DNA of 64,000 nt from assembly GCF_031551385.1 (NCBI RefSeq), contig NZ_JAVBNS010000034.1, positions 5,046 through 69,045 of the forward strand, written 5' to 3'. This document shows, in pieces, positions 63,441 to 64,000 of the stretch; the first letter of the stretch is position 1; each line of letters begins with the position of its first letter. The notes under the pieces were generated by a model. It ran no database searches and was not told where the DNA came from. It was given only the letters and a program-made list of their open reading frames with translations. Source of the DNA: Anaerosporobacter sp031551385 (GTDB taxonomy: Bacteria; Bacillota; Clostridia; Lachnospirales; Lachnospiraceae). The position numbers were made by a program, and so were the translations under genes.

Positions 63441-63644
63441 AATCATTTTCCTCCTTATAATTTAGTACTTTAAAATTGTAATGAGTCTCTGCCTATATAA
63501 ATGTTCTATTCACCAAATTTTTGCGTGTTGCTATTCGAACTGTAGGCATATGTCTTATAAGCATTATAACAACCCCATGACAAACTGGTGACAAACTCAA
63601 AACCCCTTTTTCCCAAAAAATTTGGCTTTTCCGTAAATTTTTTT

Positions 63645-63698
63645 AAGAAATTCGCCCACATCTGCACTTTTTTCTGTGCAAATGTAGGCGAATTCTTA
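63645..63698 (-). terminator. Terminator of the downstream-lying LRR protein gene
   Basis: AAGAATTCGCC-TACAT-TGCAC pairs with GTGCA-ATGT-GGCGAATT and is followed by T-rich sequence on the minus strand, about 50 bp past the stop at 63747. The remainder of 63441-63746 holds the promoter region of the surface-protein gene at 63440, and no gene. Confidence 0.65.
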
Positions 63699-63746
63699 AT
63701 TACTATATCTTATTGTAGTTTATCTCTTATCGTTTATTTCAGCCGT

Positions 63747-64000
63747 TTATTTCTTCACAACCACTACTTTCTTGCCTTGCGCTGTCTTAGTAAACAACTT
63801 CTCATATGCACTTACTTTTGAACTTGGTACTTTGATTGTTAATTTTGTATTCGCATATAATACATGATCTCCAAGTTTTTTAAGTTTTGTACTACTGATA
63901 ATTATTGTCTCTAATGCTTTGTCATGGCAGAATGCATGGTTTCCGATTTCTTGTAATCCTGTTCCGATTGTTATCTTCTTAAGTGCTGTACACTTGTAGA
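63747..64000 (-). CDS. BspA-type leucine-rich-repeat surface protein (C-terminal part)
   Basis: The frame enters from the right edge and ends at TAA 63747. The last 84 residues show LRR_5 repeats (YKCTALKKITIGTGLQEIGN, then HDKALETIIISSTKLKKLG) and the typical final VPSSKVSAYEKLFTKTAQGK segment. It is related to the surface protein encoded just downstream (60474-63440), so the two may form a local family. The start lies outside the window. Confidence 0.75.
   Translation of the reverse strand, partial: YKCTALKKITIGTGLQEIGNHAFCHDKALETIIISSTKLKKLGDHVLYANTKLTIKVPSSKVSAYEKLFTKTAQGKKVVVVKK

Noticed and set aside
1..64000. CRISPR arrays, tRNA or rRNA genes
   Set aside because: No regularly spaced direct repeats, cas genes, cloverleaf or rRNA signatures were noticed on either strand.

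Overview
The window is AT-rich, low-GC DNA from an anaerobic, endospore-forming Firmicute, most likely a Lachnospiraceae/Lachnoclostridium-type Clostridium. The basis is the cotJABC spore-coat genes, a glycyl-radical enzyme with its activase, clostridial-type ribosome binding sites (AGGAGG) and the overall gene families. No rRNA, tRNA or CRISPR array was seen.

Region 1 (1 to about 1.8 kb) is accessory DNA: the 5' part of an AlbA_2/Schlafen-type protein, a gene remnant and an unrecognised membrane protein. Region 2 (about 1.79-25.67 kb) looks like a mobilizable genomic island inserted at the 3' end of guaA. Its mobility and maintenance module holds a relaxase, MobC, an oriT-like hairpin cluster, a ParM-type actin, a ParR-like protein, iteron-like repeats, a RepA/RecA-like ATPase, a tyrosine integrase, a small HTH/excisionase and an XRE regulator. 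Its cargo is almost all anti-phage type: an ABC-3C three-component operon with a DUF3732 ATPase, a DUF1016 nuclease, a type III restriction-modification pair translationally coupled to a UvrD-like helicase-nuclease, a HEPN/AbiU2-like protein, and a SEFIR/TIR plus nucleotidyltransferase operon. Candidate attachment cores (1790 and 25660), nearby GGTATCA repeats and an 18-bp palindrome shared by the left end and the regulator promoter support the boundaries.

Region 3 (25.6-30 kb) is chromosomal: guaA, a 49-residue small-protein gene and a TetR/flavin-reductase/FMN-binding operon. Region 4 (30.31-44.14 kb) is the most striking part. The spore-coat gene cotJC is split: its 5' half (44.1-44.3 kb) follows cotJA and cotJB, and its 3' half lies 13.8 kb away (29.97-30.32 kb) on the same strand. 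Both breakpoints carry the same 12-bp sequence in the same codon phase, and a large serine recombinase is encoded just inside one end. This is the architecture of a skin-like element that interrupts a sporulation gene and could be excised precisely. The interval also holds an arylsulfotransferase gene and a BMP/Nup-type nucleoside ABC transporter operon with a YjjI/YjjW glycyl-radical pair inside it.

Region 5 (45-64 kb) is chromosomal: a P-type ATPase behind a yybP-ykoY-type manganese riboswitch, a VanZ-D,D-carboxypeptidase fusion preceded by LytTR-type sites, an AgrC/AgrA-like two-component system with a membrane-fusion protein and a MacB-like permease, two sugar-ABC permeases with a degraded binding-protein remnant, an acyltransferase/DUF6320 pair, and BspA-type leucine-rich-repeat surface proteins. 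Two copies of a roughly 278-bp inverted-repeat element (45.08 and 55.89 kb) show compensatory changes in their long stems, which suggests a conserved structured RNA or a structured mobile repeat.
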